DNA of 64,000 nucleotides from an uncultured Rhizobium sp. (GTDB lineage Bacteria; Pseudomonadota; Alphaproteobacteria; Rhizobiales; Rhizobiaceae): the NCBI GenBank assembly GCA_945952415.1, contig CAMFIF010000004.1, positions 124,001 through 188,000 of the forward strand. Direction: 5' to 3'. Positions within the stretch are counted from its first letter, which is position 1; the number at the start of each line of letters is the position of its first letter. The translations under genes and the position numbers were made by a program. Positions 9,201 to 17,600 of this stretch are shown here, piece by piece. The notes beneath the pieces are model-generated. The model was not told the DNA's origin. It saw only the letters and a program-made list of their open reading frames with translations, and searched no databases.

Positions 9201-11768
9201 GACAACGCGACCTGGCAGGCCCTCCTTGCCGCCTCCCGCGTGGTCTTCCATGCGGCGAACGGTACGATCACCGACCAGATCAACCGCAGCGTGGCCCTCT
9301 TTGCGCCGCCTCCGGTGAAGGCGCTTGCCGCGTCCGAAAGCGAAAGGCAGCCCGACCTCGTCCTCACGCCGGTCGTGCCCGTTGAGCCGGAACCGGTGGA
9401 GGATCGGGGCGATCTCGATTTCTGGAATGGCTTCGGCGGCTTCAGCCGCGATGGTACGGAATATGTGATCCGCCTGAAGGGCGGACAGGCTACGCCGCAC
9501 CCGTGGATCAACGTCATCGCCAATAATGGCTTCGGCTTCCATGTGCCGGGCGAGGGTGGCGGTTTTACCTGGAGCCGCAATTCCCGCGACTATCAGCTGA
9601 CCCCTTGGACCAATGATCCGGTCGTCAATCGTCCTGGCGAGGCCTTCTACATCCTCGATGCCGAGAGCGGAGAGGTTACGGTGCCCTTTGCTTCCCTCTC
9701 GCGTGACGGAAAGCAGAGCTTCGAGGCCCGCCACGGCCATGGATACAGTGTCTTCATCACCGAAACGGCTTCGCTGGGTGTCGAGGTGCTGCAGGCGGTC
9801 GATCCCGCGGAACCGGTGAAGGTCAGCCGGCTGCGCCTTACCAATCGCGGCACCGGAGTACGGCGTCTTAAGGTCTTTGCCTATGCGGAATGGGTGCTGG
9901 GCAACAATGCCCAGAAAACCGCTCCTTACGTGATGACCTCGCATGACGGGGTGGCGGACGCGCTTCTGGCGACCAATCCCTACAGCATCGATTATGCGGG
10001 GCGTACGGCTTTCCTCGCCGGCAGCATGGCGCCGGAGGCCTTCACGGCGAGCCGCCGCGAATTCATCGGCAAGGGTGCGATCCACGCCCCGGAAGCGGTG
10101 AAGCCCGGGCGGGCGCTGTCCAACAATGCGGATTTCGACGGCGATCCGGCAGCGGCCCTCGTCTTCGACCTTACGGTCCAGCCGGGAGAAGAACGCGATC
10201 TCTACGTCTATCTCGGCGATGCGGGTTCGGCAGACGAGGCCCGCGAGGTGCTTGCTTCCGTTCGCGCCCGGGATTTCGAGCAGACGCTCAAGGACATCCA
10301 CGGCGCCTGGAAAGCCTTCAACGGCACGGTGACGGTGAAGACGCCGGATCGCGCCTTCGACCTGATGATCAATGGCTGGCTGCCCTATCAGGCGCTTGCC
10401 TGCCGCATCCGGGCGCGTGCGGCCTTCTATCAGGCCAGCGGAGCCTTCGGCTTCCGCGATCAGTTGCAGGACACCCTGGCCTTCCTGATGCAGGATCCTT
10501 CGCTTGCGCGCGGACAGATCCTCAATGCCGCAGCCCGGCAGTTCCCGGAAGGCGATGTGCAGCACTGGTGGCTGCCGCAGACGGGTGCGGGCGTTCGCAC
10601 CATGATTTCCGATGACGTGGTCTGGCTCGCCCATGCGGTCGATGCCTATGCGACGGCAACCGGCGATGCCGGCATTCTGGACGAGGTCGTGCCCTTCATC
10701 TCGGGCGCGGCGCTGGAACCGAGGCAGCACGATGCCTTCTACCGGCCTGAAATCAGTTCCGAATCGGGCAGCCTTTACGACCATGCGGCCCGGGGCCTTG
10801 ATCTCGCCATTGCCCGCACGGGGGAAAACGGCCTGCCGCTGATCCTCGGAGGCGACTGGAATGACGGGATGAATCGGGTAGGGGTAGAGGGAAAGGGCAC
10901 CAGCGTCTGGCTCGGCTGGCTGCTTGCCACCACGCTCGACCGCTTCATCCCCCGTGCCGAGGCCCGTGGAGATGCCCGCCGGTCGGAGCTGTGGCGGATG
11001 CATCTCGCCCGGCTGCAGGCCGCGCTTGAAGAGGCTGGCTGGGATGGGGATCATTATCTGCGTGGCACTTTCGACGATGGCACGCCGCTCGGTTCGCATC
11101 TCTCGGAGGAGTGCCGGATCGATTCCATTGCCCAATCCTGGAGCGTTCTCTCCGGCATGGGCCGGGAGGAGCGGCAGTCGCAGGCCATGGATGCGGTGCT
11201 CAAGACGCTGGTCGATGAGGAGGCAGGGCTGATCCGGCTCTTCACGCCTCCTTTCGAAAATACGGCGCATGATCCCGGCTATATCAAGGCCTATCCGCCC
11301 GGGGTGCGCGAGAATGGTGGCCAGTATACCCATGCGGCTACCTGGGTGGTGCTGGCGCTTGCCCGCCTCGGCAGGGGCGACGATGCCTATCGCTGCTTCT
11401 CGCTTCTCAATCCGGTCAACCATGCGCTGACACGCGACGCTGCGGAAAGCTACCGGGTCGAACCCTATGTCGTGGCGGCGGATGTCTATGGCGCCGGTGA
11501 CCTTCAAGGGCGCGGCGGATGGACCTGGTATACGGGGTCTGCCGGTTGGCTCTATCGTGCCGGCGTCGAAGGCATTCTCGGCATCCGCCAGGAAGCGGGC
11601 CGCATCAAGATCGATCCGGCGCTTCCTTCGCACTGGACTCGTGCCGATGTGGAGATCCGGCTCGACGGCAAGGCCCGTCGCCTTGCCATCATCCGCGTGG
11701 ACTCAGGCTTCGAGATCAGCGTCGACGGCCAGCTTCTCGCGGATCCCGCAACGGGTTTCGAGATCTGA
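3276..11768 (+). CDS. ndvB: Cyclic beta-1,2-glucan synthase NdvB/ChvB
   Basis: A giant inner-membrane enzyme (2830 residues, matching the about 2830 of S. meliloti NdvB and A. tumefaciens ChvB) that builds periplasmic cyclic beta-1,2-glucan from UDP-glucose. Visible parts: hydrophobic segments at about 412-452, 805-850 and 935-980; between them a GT84 glycosyltransferase with a DSD motif (about residue 622), SHDLLEG (about 736) and QHRWARGDW (about 770). After residue 1300 come glucoamylase-like and carbohydrate-binding regions, and a C-terminal GH94 phosphorylase-type domain with GFRDQLQD (about 2391) and GGDWNDGMN (about 2525) that controls chain length. A TTG seven codons upstream is also in frame, but the ATG at 3276 gives the family's usual N-terminus. 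NdvB products serve in hypo-osmotic adaptation, motility and host interaction in relatives. The exporter ndvA is encoded 640 bp downstream on the other strand. Confidence 0.97.
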   Translation: MSLQNPHAVSTRESEAKQIDHNGSIRSTYLSLEELHALGAEMARTGTLHLPAYTPFDFFRRHKENDREILRVYRSTASDVAAGAVITPAAEWLLDNHYIVEEALQEVRRDFPRRFYRELPVITVAGHEIPRTLAIAWLYVAHTHSAVSREGMTAIVEGYQSVETLKIGELWAIPSMVRYVLIENLRRISIRVERSRQMRRRANEAADELIRLGDADRCRTYLNSLEQLAEDNTFATQFLYRLRDGSHTSSLAIAWLENRLERAGTDSEDVLMAEHNRLSSGNVTMGNIIKGLRHINDTEWAVWVEEVSAVDKVLFARTDYGALDSGSRNKYRKTIERLAKRSGLTELAIAEKACDMTAQSGPIGMSGRVPDLGDFLVGTQRKKLEKAIGYSTPLLQRSIRNFRKFDWFAIGGPVMAFTLLALFAAWLFLSNTGLAAGAVILLLALFALPASEGATGLFNTLVTFLVPPVRLIGYEFKDGIPEDARTLLVVPCLISSRDSVDELVRNLEVHYLSNPHGAIHFALVSDWPDSQKEETEADLAVFAYARQQIEMLRQRYAGDPMQRFFLLHRRRLYNPQEGCWMGWERKRGKLHELNLLLRGDRDTTFLPGANEIPEGIQYVMTLDSDTRLMRDAVTKLVGKLHHPINRPEIDPETRRVVEGYGLLQPRVTASLTTGVDASVFQRIFSINRGLDPYVFTVSDVYQDLTGEGTFTGKGLYHVDAFEAALKGRIDENTILSHDLLEGSMARCALVTDVELVEDFPVRYEVEVSRQHRWARGDWQLLPFILEIGRGVSALGRWKMIDNLRRSLIPIAWFLASICGWYLLEPFHALVWQALLIFCLFVAPTLSLISSVIPRSSDIVARAHLYTVWSDLRAANAQVALRVVFIADSAWKMLDAIVRSLYRLFVSRKYLLEWKTAASVQSSAQGSILDYYKSMWQGPVIALLGLVAAAMPGHESFLVALPFVFLWIVSPAVAWYVSQTAETEDRLVVSEEVSTELRKIARRTWRYFETFVNAGQNYLPPDNFQEIPHPVLAERTSPTNIGVYLLSIISARQFGWISFAETIERIEQTVSTIDRMEKFRGHLLNWYLTDTLNTLGPRYVSAVDSGNLAGHLVAVSSALRDWEEAPSAHMQAQIDGVADVLGILREVIAELPDDRKTVRPLRRRLDECIDSFHSALSAVRREKVSASTQIQTLLGLARDIEKLTTNLDHEVGSAQSREVTIWARSLVTTCEAHERDSAFDIAHIEALRQRLAFLRDKTRGIAFGMDFSFLFRKERRLLSIGYRVETGELDEACYDLLASEARLTSLFAIAKGDLPTEHWYKLGRQVVPVGSRGALVSWSGSMFEYLMPPLVMQERQGGILNQTNNLVVQEQMNHGRRLGTPWGISEAAFNARDHELTYQYTNFGVPTLGLKRGLGENAVIAPYASLLASQYAPEAALANLRELRKLGALGPYGFHDAVDFTPTRVPEGSRCAVVRNYMAHHHGMSVAAVANVVFNGMLRELFHSDPVIEAAELLIEEKAPREVKVMSAKQEPSKPGSSQADLARPQIRTVEDPANRERELVFLSNGHYSVMLTATGSGYSRWNGQTVSRWKADPTEDNWGNFVFLRDLATNQWWSSTVQPKSIEGEKTSVIFGDDKAEFTKSVGKLTSELECIVATEHDAEGRRLTLINMSQEDRFIEVTSYMEPVLSSDDSDNAHPLFSRMFVKTEIGKRGDVIRAVRNKRNPNEPDMWVAHLVVDNSGSPRPTEFETDRRRFIGRGRSLAEAAAFDPGAALSGKDGFTLDPILSIRRVVRVPAGKKLSLIYWTIAAPTRAEIDMAIDRYRHPDAFSHEMVHAWTRAQVQMRHIGVNSKQAAAFQLLGRYVVYPDMHLRADPATVSSGLASQSALWPLAISGDFPIIALRINDEMDLSIAREALMAQEYLRSRGLTVDLVIVNERAASYAQDMQHALDAACENFRRLGQADGLRQHIFAVRRDLMDNATWQALLAASRVVFHAANGTITDQINRSVALFAPPPVKALAASESERQPDLVLTPVVPVEPEPVEDRGDLDFWNGFGGFSRDGTEYVIRLKGGQATPHPWINVIANNGFGFHVPGEGGGFTWSRNSRDYQLTPWTNDPVVNRPGEAFYILDAESGEVTVPFASLSRDGKQSFEARHGHGYSVFITETASLGVEVLQAVDPAEPVKVSRLRLTNRGTGVRRLKVFAYAEWVLGNNAQKTAPYVMTSHDGVADALLATNPYSIDYAGRTAFLAGSMAPEAFTASRREFIGKGAIHAPEAVKPGRALSNNADFDGDPAAALVFDLTVQPGEERDLYVYLGDAGSADEAREVLASVRARDFEQTLKDIHGAWKAFNGTVTVKTPDRAFDLMINGWLPYQALACRIRARAAFYQASGAFGFRDQLQDTLAFLMQDPSLARGQILNAAARQFPEGDVQHWWLPQTGAGVRTMISDDVVWLAHAVDAYATATGDAGILDEVVPFISGAALEPRQHDAFYRPEISSESGSLYDHAARGLDLAIARTGENGLPLILGGDWNDGMNRVGVEGKGTSVWLGWLLATTLDRFIPRAEARGDARRSELWRMHLARLQAALEEAGWDGDHYLRGTFDDGTPLGSHLSEECRIDSIAQSWSVLSGMGREERQSQAMDAVLKTLVDEEAGLIRLFTPPFENTAHDPGYIKAYPPGVRENGGQYTHAATWVVLALARLGRGDDAYRCFSLLNPVNHALTRDAAESYRVEPYVVAADVYGAGDLQGRGGWTWYTGSAGWLYRAGVEGILGIRQEAGRIKIDPALPSHWTRADVEIRLDGKARRLAIIRVDSGFEISVDGQLLADPATGFEI

Positions 11769-11774
11769 TAAACT

Positions 11775-11807
11775 TCCCGCCACGGTGCCAGACGCGCCGT
11801 GGCGGGA
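11775..11807. terminator. Strong hairpin after ndvB
   Basis: An 11-bp perfect stem (TCCCGCCACGG with CCGTGGCGGGA) around an 11-nt loop begins 7 bp after the ndvB stop. There is no T-run behind it, so it may act as an mRNA 3'-end stabiliser or attenuator rather than a classical intrinsic terminator. Confidence 0.5.
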
Positions 11808-11879
11808 GACCCGGCAGGAAACGGGTGGATTTTCCAAGGTGGCGGGTGGATCTTCCCGGCTTCGAAAAAGGAGCCCGCC

Positions 11880-12347
11880 ATGTCATTTCGCATCCACGGC
11901 CTTACGGCCGATCGCTTTACCCCTCTCTTCGGACTGACGGACGACGCGCTTTTGGCACAAGGAGCGCGGCGCTTTGTCGTCGACAGGACGCCCGGCTATC
12001 CCGACCGCATTGCGCTTCGGGATTGCGAGCCGGGCGAAACCGTCCTGCTTGTCAACTATCTCCACCAGCCGGCCGACACGCCCTATCGCGCCTCGCATGC
12101 GATCTTCGTGCGGGAGGGCGAGACGGAAACCTTCTCTGATAGGGACAGGATACCCGTGGTCATGCGGTCGCGGCTTCTGTCGCTGCGCGCCTTCTCCGCC
12201 GAGCACATGATGGTTGATGCCGAGGTGGTGACCGGCGATGCCGTCGAGCAGGCAATCGAACGGCTGCTCCAAAGAGCGGATGCGGACTATATCCATGTGC
12301 ATTTCGCCAATCGCGGCTGCTACCTTGCCCGAATAGAGCGGGACTGA
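11880..12347 (+). CDS. DUF1203 domain-containing protein
   Basis: A 155-residue soluble protein that I recognise as the DUF1203 family: an N-terminal stretch with ALRDCEPGE and LVNYLHQP, a central HAIFVREG, and a C-terminal YIHVHFANRGCYLARIER end. No catalytic function is established for the family. AAGGAG lies 9 bp before the ATG, so the longer in-frame start at 11799 is unlikely. It sits between ndvB (same strand, 112 bp upstream behind a hairpin) and ndvA (converging). The position in the cyclic-glucan locus is suggestive but no more, because genes between ndvB and ndvA vary among rhizobia. Confidence 0.82.
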   Translation: MSFRIHGLTADRFTPLFGLTDDALLAQGARRFVVDRTPGYPDRIALRDCEPGETVLLVNYLHQPADTPYRASHAIFVREGETETFSDRDRIPVVMRSRLLSLRAFSAEHMMVDAEVVTGDAVEQAIERLLQRADADYIHVHFANRGCYLARIERD

Positions 12348-12360
12348 ACGCCCAAAAGAA

Positions 12361-12385
12361 AAGGCCCGCGACGGACGCGGGCCTT
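12361..12385. terminator. Bidirectional intrinsic terminator between DUF1203 gene and ndvA
   Basis: AAGGCCCGCG, a 5-nt loop, CGCGGGCCTT: a perfect 10-bp stem with A-rich sequence before it and TT after it, so it can stop transcription from both converging genes. Confidence 0.85.
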
Positions 12386-12408
12386 TCAACAGGGTGAGGC
12401 GTGAAGGA

Positions 12409-14166
12409 TCAGGCCGCTTCGTGAGCCTTGCGGACCTCATCATCCGTCAGGATGCCGCTGGCGCGCAGCAGGGCGGCAAAGCGCCCATTGCTATGGCTCA
12501 GCTCGTCAAAGCCGCCCATTTCCACGATGCGGCCGTGATCGAGGAAGATCACAAGATCGGCTTCCCGCACGGTCGACAGGCGGTGGGCGATGATGAAGGT
12601 TGTGCGGTCCTTGCGGAGATTGTCGATGGCCGTCTTCACCCGTGCTTCGGTTTCCACGTCCAGTGCGCTGGTGGCCTCGTCAAGGACCAGAATAGGCGCA
12701 TTCTTGAGGATGGCGCGGGCAATGGCGATGCGCTGGCGCTCGCCGCCCGACAGGCGGTTGCCGCGCTCGCCGGCTTCCGTATCGAAGCCGTTCAGGCGGC
12801 TTTCGATGAATTCGGCGGCGGCGGCTGCATCGGCTGCGGCCCGAACGGCCTCGTCATCGGCCTCTTCCTTGCCGAGACGGATATTGTCCCGGATGGAGCG
12901 GTTCAGCAGGCCGGCATCCTGGAAGACGGTGGCGATGGAGGAGCGCAGCGACTTGCGGGTCACCGTGGAAATATCCGTGCCGTCAATGAGGATCGTCCCG
13001 GTATGGGGATCGTAGACCCGCTGCAGAAGATTGATCAGCGTGGTCTTGCCGGCACCCGTCGGGCCAACGATGGCCACGGTCTGGCCCGCCTTCACCCGGA
13101 AGGAAATGTCGCGCACGCCCTGGGTCGTGTTGGCGAAGTCAAAGGAGACATTGCGGAATTCCACCTCGCCGCGCACCTTTTCCAGCGTGCCGGAATTGGC
13201 GGGCTCTTCCCGATCCTTCACGGAATCCTCGAGCTGGAAGAAGTCCTCAAGCTTGGAGCGGGCTTCGAAGATCTGCGTTGCAAAGGCCCGCATCTGGTCC
13301 AGACGGCCGACGAGCAGCCCGGCAAAACCGATGAAGGCAATCACGTCACCGACCTTCAGCTCGCCCCTCTGGACCAGCAGTGTACCGATGACCAGGATGA
13401 TCATCATGGAAATGGTAGAGGCCATGCGGTTGAGCGCGCTTGCAAGCGCCCACCAGTCAAGCACCGGCAATTGCGCCGAAATCAGCTGGTTGGCGAATTT
13501 CTTCAGCGCCCGCGTTTCGGATTCGATCCGGTTGTAGCTGTGAATCACCGAAACATTCGAAATCACGTCGCTCACATGGGAAAAGACCGTGTGGTAATGC
13601 GCCTCGACCGAAGCCTGGCCTTCCTTGGTGCGGCTCATCACGATGCGGCCGATGATCCAGTAGAGGATGCCGAGCACCACGAGTACGGCCGAAAGGCGGT
13701 AATCCATGCTGATGGCTGTGGGGATCAGAAGCGCGAGGGCGACTGCGGTCGCCAGATGGGTGCGCATGAATTCCAGCCAGAGGCTGAAGAGGGTCTCACA
13801 GGCACGCAGCAGGGTGTGAAGGGCATTGGAGGTGCCGCGCTGGTTATGCCATGCGAGCGGCATGGATATGATCCGGCCGAAAGCCTCGGTCAGAAGGGAG
13901 GCCCGTCTCTCATGGGCCAGGCGGTCCGCCTCGCGCGCCACGAGCACGAAGGCGATCGTGTTGAACACGCCGAAGCCGGCCCAGGCGAGCAGCATCGGGG
14001 TTGCGGTTTCATGGGACGAGATCGCATCGATAATCCGGCCGAAGAGGATCGGCTCCGCAATCGTGATCACCGCCAGTACGATGTTGGCCGCGACGACGAG
14101 CGATACCCTCAGCCGATAGGCGGAGAGATAACTCAGGGCGCGGGCATAGACCTGGAAAAGCGACAC
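12409..14166 (-). CDS. ndvA: Cyclic beta-1,2-glucan ABC exporter NdvA/ChvA
   Basis: A 585-residue half-size ABC exporter, fused membrane and ATPase domains in one chain, acting as a dimer to move cyclic beta-1,2-glucan into the periplasm. The N-terminal 310 residues hold about six membrane spans. The nucleotide-binding domain shows Walker A GPTGAGKTT (about residue 368), signature LSGGERQR (about 470), Walker B ILVLDEATSALD (about 490) and the switch His in FIIAHRLST. Length matches NdvA/ChvA (about 588), and the N-terminus SLFQVYARALSYLSAYR is characteristic. The start is GTG at 14166, preceded by AAAGGAT. Pairing with ndvB in the same locus supports the assignment over the related lipid A exporter MsbA. 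Confidence 0.95.
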   Translation of the reverse strand: MSLFQVYARALSYLSAYRLRVSLVVAANIVLAVITIAEPILFGRIIDAISSHETATPMLLAWAGFGVFNTIAFVLVAREADRLAHERRASLLTEAFGRIISMPLAWHNQRGTSNALHTLLRACETLFSLWLEFMRTHLATAVALALLIPTAISMDYRLSAVLVVLGILYWIIGRIVMSRTKEGQASVEAHYHTVFSHVSDVISNVSVIHSYNRIESETRALKKFANQLISAQLPVLDWWALASALNRMASTISMMIILVIGTLLVQRGELKVGDVIAFIGFAGLLVGRLDQMRAFATQIFEARSKLEDFFQLEDSVKDREEPANSGTLEKVRGEVEFRNVSFDFANTTQGVRDISFRVKAGQTVAIVGPTGAGKTTLINLLQRVYDPHTGTILIDGTDISTVTRKSLRSSIATVFQDAGLLNRSIRDNIRLGKEEADDEAVRAAADAAAAAEFIESRLNGFDTEAGERGNRLSGGERQRIAIARAILKNAPILVLDEATSALDVETEARVKTAIDNLRKDRTTFIIAHRLSTVREADLVIFLDHGRIVEMGGFDELSHSNGRFAALLRASGILTDDEVRKAHEAA

Positions 14167-14639
14167 AACGGATCCTTTCGCGTCTTACTCCATTCGGCGC
14201 GACACTACAGAAGCCTAGCTGAACTCAGGATTAACGAAGCAACGGCGCTGTTGCATTGCGGTAAATTACCTCTTTCAGACTTGTCCGCTGCGGTTCCCAC
14301 ACGCTTCGATCCTGGCGCCCGCCTTTCAATGCAGGGAGAAAAATCACTCCCGCCAACAAAAAATGTGCAAAAAGTTGACTTCGCCGGTTTTTATCCCGTT
14401 TTGCGGTGCAGAAGCTCTTTTTCACCATAGTTTTCGCAGTTGCGAAGTCGGCTGCGCTGGATTTTTGCCGAATCCGCCCTGATTCCGTTTGTGAAGCGCT
14501 CATGACAGGTTCCACCAAAGTCGTATTTGGACCCTTTGCGGTCGACGGGGGAAATTGACTTGAGGGCACGAGCCGTTAAGGAAGTTGACGCTTGGGCATG
14601 GCCCGGGCACCCCGAGGCTGACGTCGTGAGGAGATCGTC
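14167..14639. other. 473-bp divergent intergenic region, ndvA / pyc
   Basis: No coding frame that looks real. It must hold the ndvA promoter (a plausible minus-strand TTGCTT, 18 bp, CTAGGC about 50 bp before ndvA) and the pyc promoter; TTGACT occurs at 14374 and again near 14556, but neither has a clear -10 partner. A perfect palindrome at 14433-14446 is the only strong operator candidate. The pyc leader is otherwise featureless. Confidence 0.45.
14433..14446. promoter_or_regulatory. Palindrome TTCGCA-GT-TGCGAA upstream of pyc
   Basis: A perfect 6-bp inverted repeat with a 2-bp centre, about 195 bp before the pyc start. Palindromes of this size fit LacI- or TetR-type repressors. In relatives central carbon genes including gluconeogenic and anaplerotic steps are controlled by LacI-type regulators, so control of pyc is a reasonable guess, but I do not match this to a known motif. 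Confidence 0.4.
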
Positions 14640-17600
14640 TTGTCCATATCGAAGATCCTTGTTGCCAACCGATCCGAAATTGCCATCCGCGTGTTCCGTG
14701 CCGCCAACGAACTCGGCATCAAGACCGTCGCGATATGGGCGGAAGAGGACAAGCTGGCGCTGCATCGTTTCAAGGCGGATGAGAGCTATCAGGTGGGCCG
14801 CGGCCCGCATCTGTCCCGCGATCTTGGCCCGATCGAAAGCTATCTCTCGATCGATGAGGTGATCCGTGTGGCGAAGCTCTCCGGGGCGGATGCCATCCAT
14901 CCCGGTTACGGCCTTCTCTCCGAAAGCCCTGAATTCGTCGATGCCTGCAATGCTGCAGGCATTATTTTTATCGGCCCCCGGGCCGACACGATGCGCCGTC
15001 TGGGTAACAAGGTGGCTGCCCGCAATCTCGCGATCGAAGTGGGCGTTCCGGTCGTGCCGGCGACGGAGCCGCTTCCCGACGACATGGAAGCCGTCAAGAA
15101 AATGGCGGCCGATGTCGGCTATCCCGTCATGCTCAAGGCCTCCTGGGGTGGCGGCGGGCGCGGCATGCGCGTCATCCGCTCCGAGGCGGATCTTGCCCGC
15201 GAGGTGACCGAAGCCAAGCGCGAGGCGATGGCCGCATTCGGCAAGGACGAGGTCTATCTCGAAAAACTGGTCGAGAATGCCCGCCATGTGGAAAGCCAGA
15301 TTCTTGGCGATACGCATGGCAATGTCGTTCACCTCTTCGAGCGCGACTGCTCCATCCAGCGGCGCAACCAGAAGGTCGTGGAGCGGGCGCCGGCCCCCTA
15401 TCTCACGGAGGCTCAACGGCAGGAGCTCGCCTCCTATTCGCTGAAGATCGCCCGGGCGACCAGTTATGTCGGCGCGGGCACCGTCGAATATCTGATGGAT
15501 GCGGATACGGGGAAATTCTACTTCATCGAAGTGAACCCGCGCATCCAGGTGGAGCACACCGTCACCGAGCAGGTCACGGGCATCGATATCGTCAAGGCGC
15601 AGATCCACATCCTCGATGGCCATGCCATCGGTACCCCGGAATCGGGCGTTCCGGCGCAGGAGAACATCCGGCTCAACGGCCATGCGCTGCAGTGCCGCAT
15701 CACCACGGAAGATCCCGAGCATAACTTCATCCCCGATTACGGCCGCATCACCGCCTATCGCGAGGCGACCGGTTTCGGCATCCGTCTCGATGGGGGCACG
15801 GCCTATTCGGGGGCGGTCATCACCCGCTACTATGATCCGCTGCTCGAAAAGGTGACCGCCTGGGCACCGACGCCTGAGGATGCCATCCGCCGCATGGACC
15901 GGGCGCTTCGCGAGTTCCGTATCCGCGGTGTGGCGACCAACCTCACCTTCCTCGAGGCGATCATCGGTCATCCGAAGTTCCGCGACAATTCCTATACGAC
16001 CCGCTTCATCGACACGACGCCGGAACTCTTCGCCCAGGTGAAGCGCCAGGACCGTGCAACCAAGCTTCTGACCTATATTGCCGACGTGACCGTCAACGGT
16101 CATCCCGAAGCGAAGGGGCGGCCGAAGCCGTCGGCGGATGCGGCGGCCCCCATCGTGCCCTTCATCGAAGCGCCGATCCTCGATGGCACCAAGCAGAAGC
16201 TCGACCAGCTGGGGCCCAAGGGTTTTGCGGAATGGATGCGGGCCGAAAACCGCGTTCTGATGACCGATACGACCATGCGCGATGGCCACCAGTCTCTGCT
16301 CGCCACCCGCATGCGCACCTATGACATCGCGGCGATTGCCGGCACCTATGCGCGTGCGCTGCCGAATCTTCTTTCGCTCGAATGCTGGGGCGGTGCGACC
16401 TTCGACGTTTCCATGCGCTTCCTCACGGAAGATCCGTGGGAGCGTTTGTCGCTGGTGCGCGAAGCGGCCCCGAACCTTCTGCTGCAGATGCTGCTGCGCG
16501 GTGCGAACGGCGTCGGTTACAAGAATTATCCCGACAACGTGGTAAAGTACTTCGTGCGCCAGGCGGCCCGTGGCGGGATCGATCTCTTCCGCGTCTTCGA
16601 CTGCCTGAACTGGGTCGAGAACATGCGCGTCTCGATGGATGCGGTTGCCGAGGAGAACAAGCTCTGCGAAGCGGCCATCTGCTATACCGGCGATATCCTC
16701 AATTCGGCGCGTCCGAAATATGATCTGAAATACTATGCGAACCTTGCCGCCGAGCTCGAAAAGGCAGGCGCGCATATCATCGCGGTCAAGGACATGGCGG
16801 GCCTTCTGAAGCCGGCTGCGGCGAAGGTTCTCTTCAAGGCACTCAGGGAAGCGACCTCCCTGCCGATCCATTTCCATACCCATGACACGTCAGGCATTGC
16901 GGCGGCCACAGTTCTTGCCGCGGTCGATGCCGGTGTGGATGCGGTCGACGCGGCGATGGATGCCTTCTCCGGCAATACTTCGCAGCCCTGCCTCGGCTCG
17001 ATCGTCGAGGCGCTTTCGGGATCCGAACGGGATCCCGGCCTCGATGCCAACTGGATTCGCCGGATTTCCTTCTACTGGGAGGCGGTACGCAACCAGTATG
17101 CTGCCTTCGAAAGCGATCTCAAGGGGCCGGCCTCCGAGGTCTATCTTCACGAAATGCCGGGTGGCCAGTTCACCAATCTCAAGGAACAGGCCCGCTCCCT
17201 GGGTCTCGAGACCCGCTGGCACGAGGTTGCCCAGGCATATGCCGATGCGAACCAGATGTTCGGCGATATCGTCAAGGTAACGCCTTCCTCCAAGGTTGTC
17301 GGCGACATGGCGCTGATGATGGTTTCCCAGGATCTGACGGTTGCGGATGTACTGAACCCTGCCAAGGATGTCTCCTTCCCGGAATCGGTCGTCTCCATGC
17401 TCAAGGGTGATCTGGGCCAGCCGCCCTCCGGTTGGCCGGAAGACCTGCAGAAGAAGGCGCTGAAGGGTGAGAAGGCCTATACGGACCGTCCCGGCTCGCT
17501 GCTGGCTGAGGCGGATCTTCAGGCCGAGCGCAAGGCGATCGAGGAAAAGCTCGGTCGCGAAGTGACCGATCAGGAATTTGCCTCCTATCTCATGTATCCC

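Noticed and set aside
5820..11633. A 1937-codon open frame on the minus strand inside ndvB
   Set aside because: It is exactly antisense to a well-supported gene; such long shadow frames are expected from GC-rich codon use, and its Arg/Gly/His-rich translation shows no family features.
14391..16883. An 830-codon minus-strand open frame under pyc
   Set aside because: Shadow of the pyruvate carboxylase gene.
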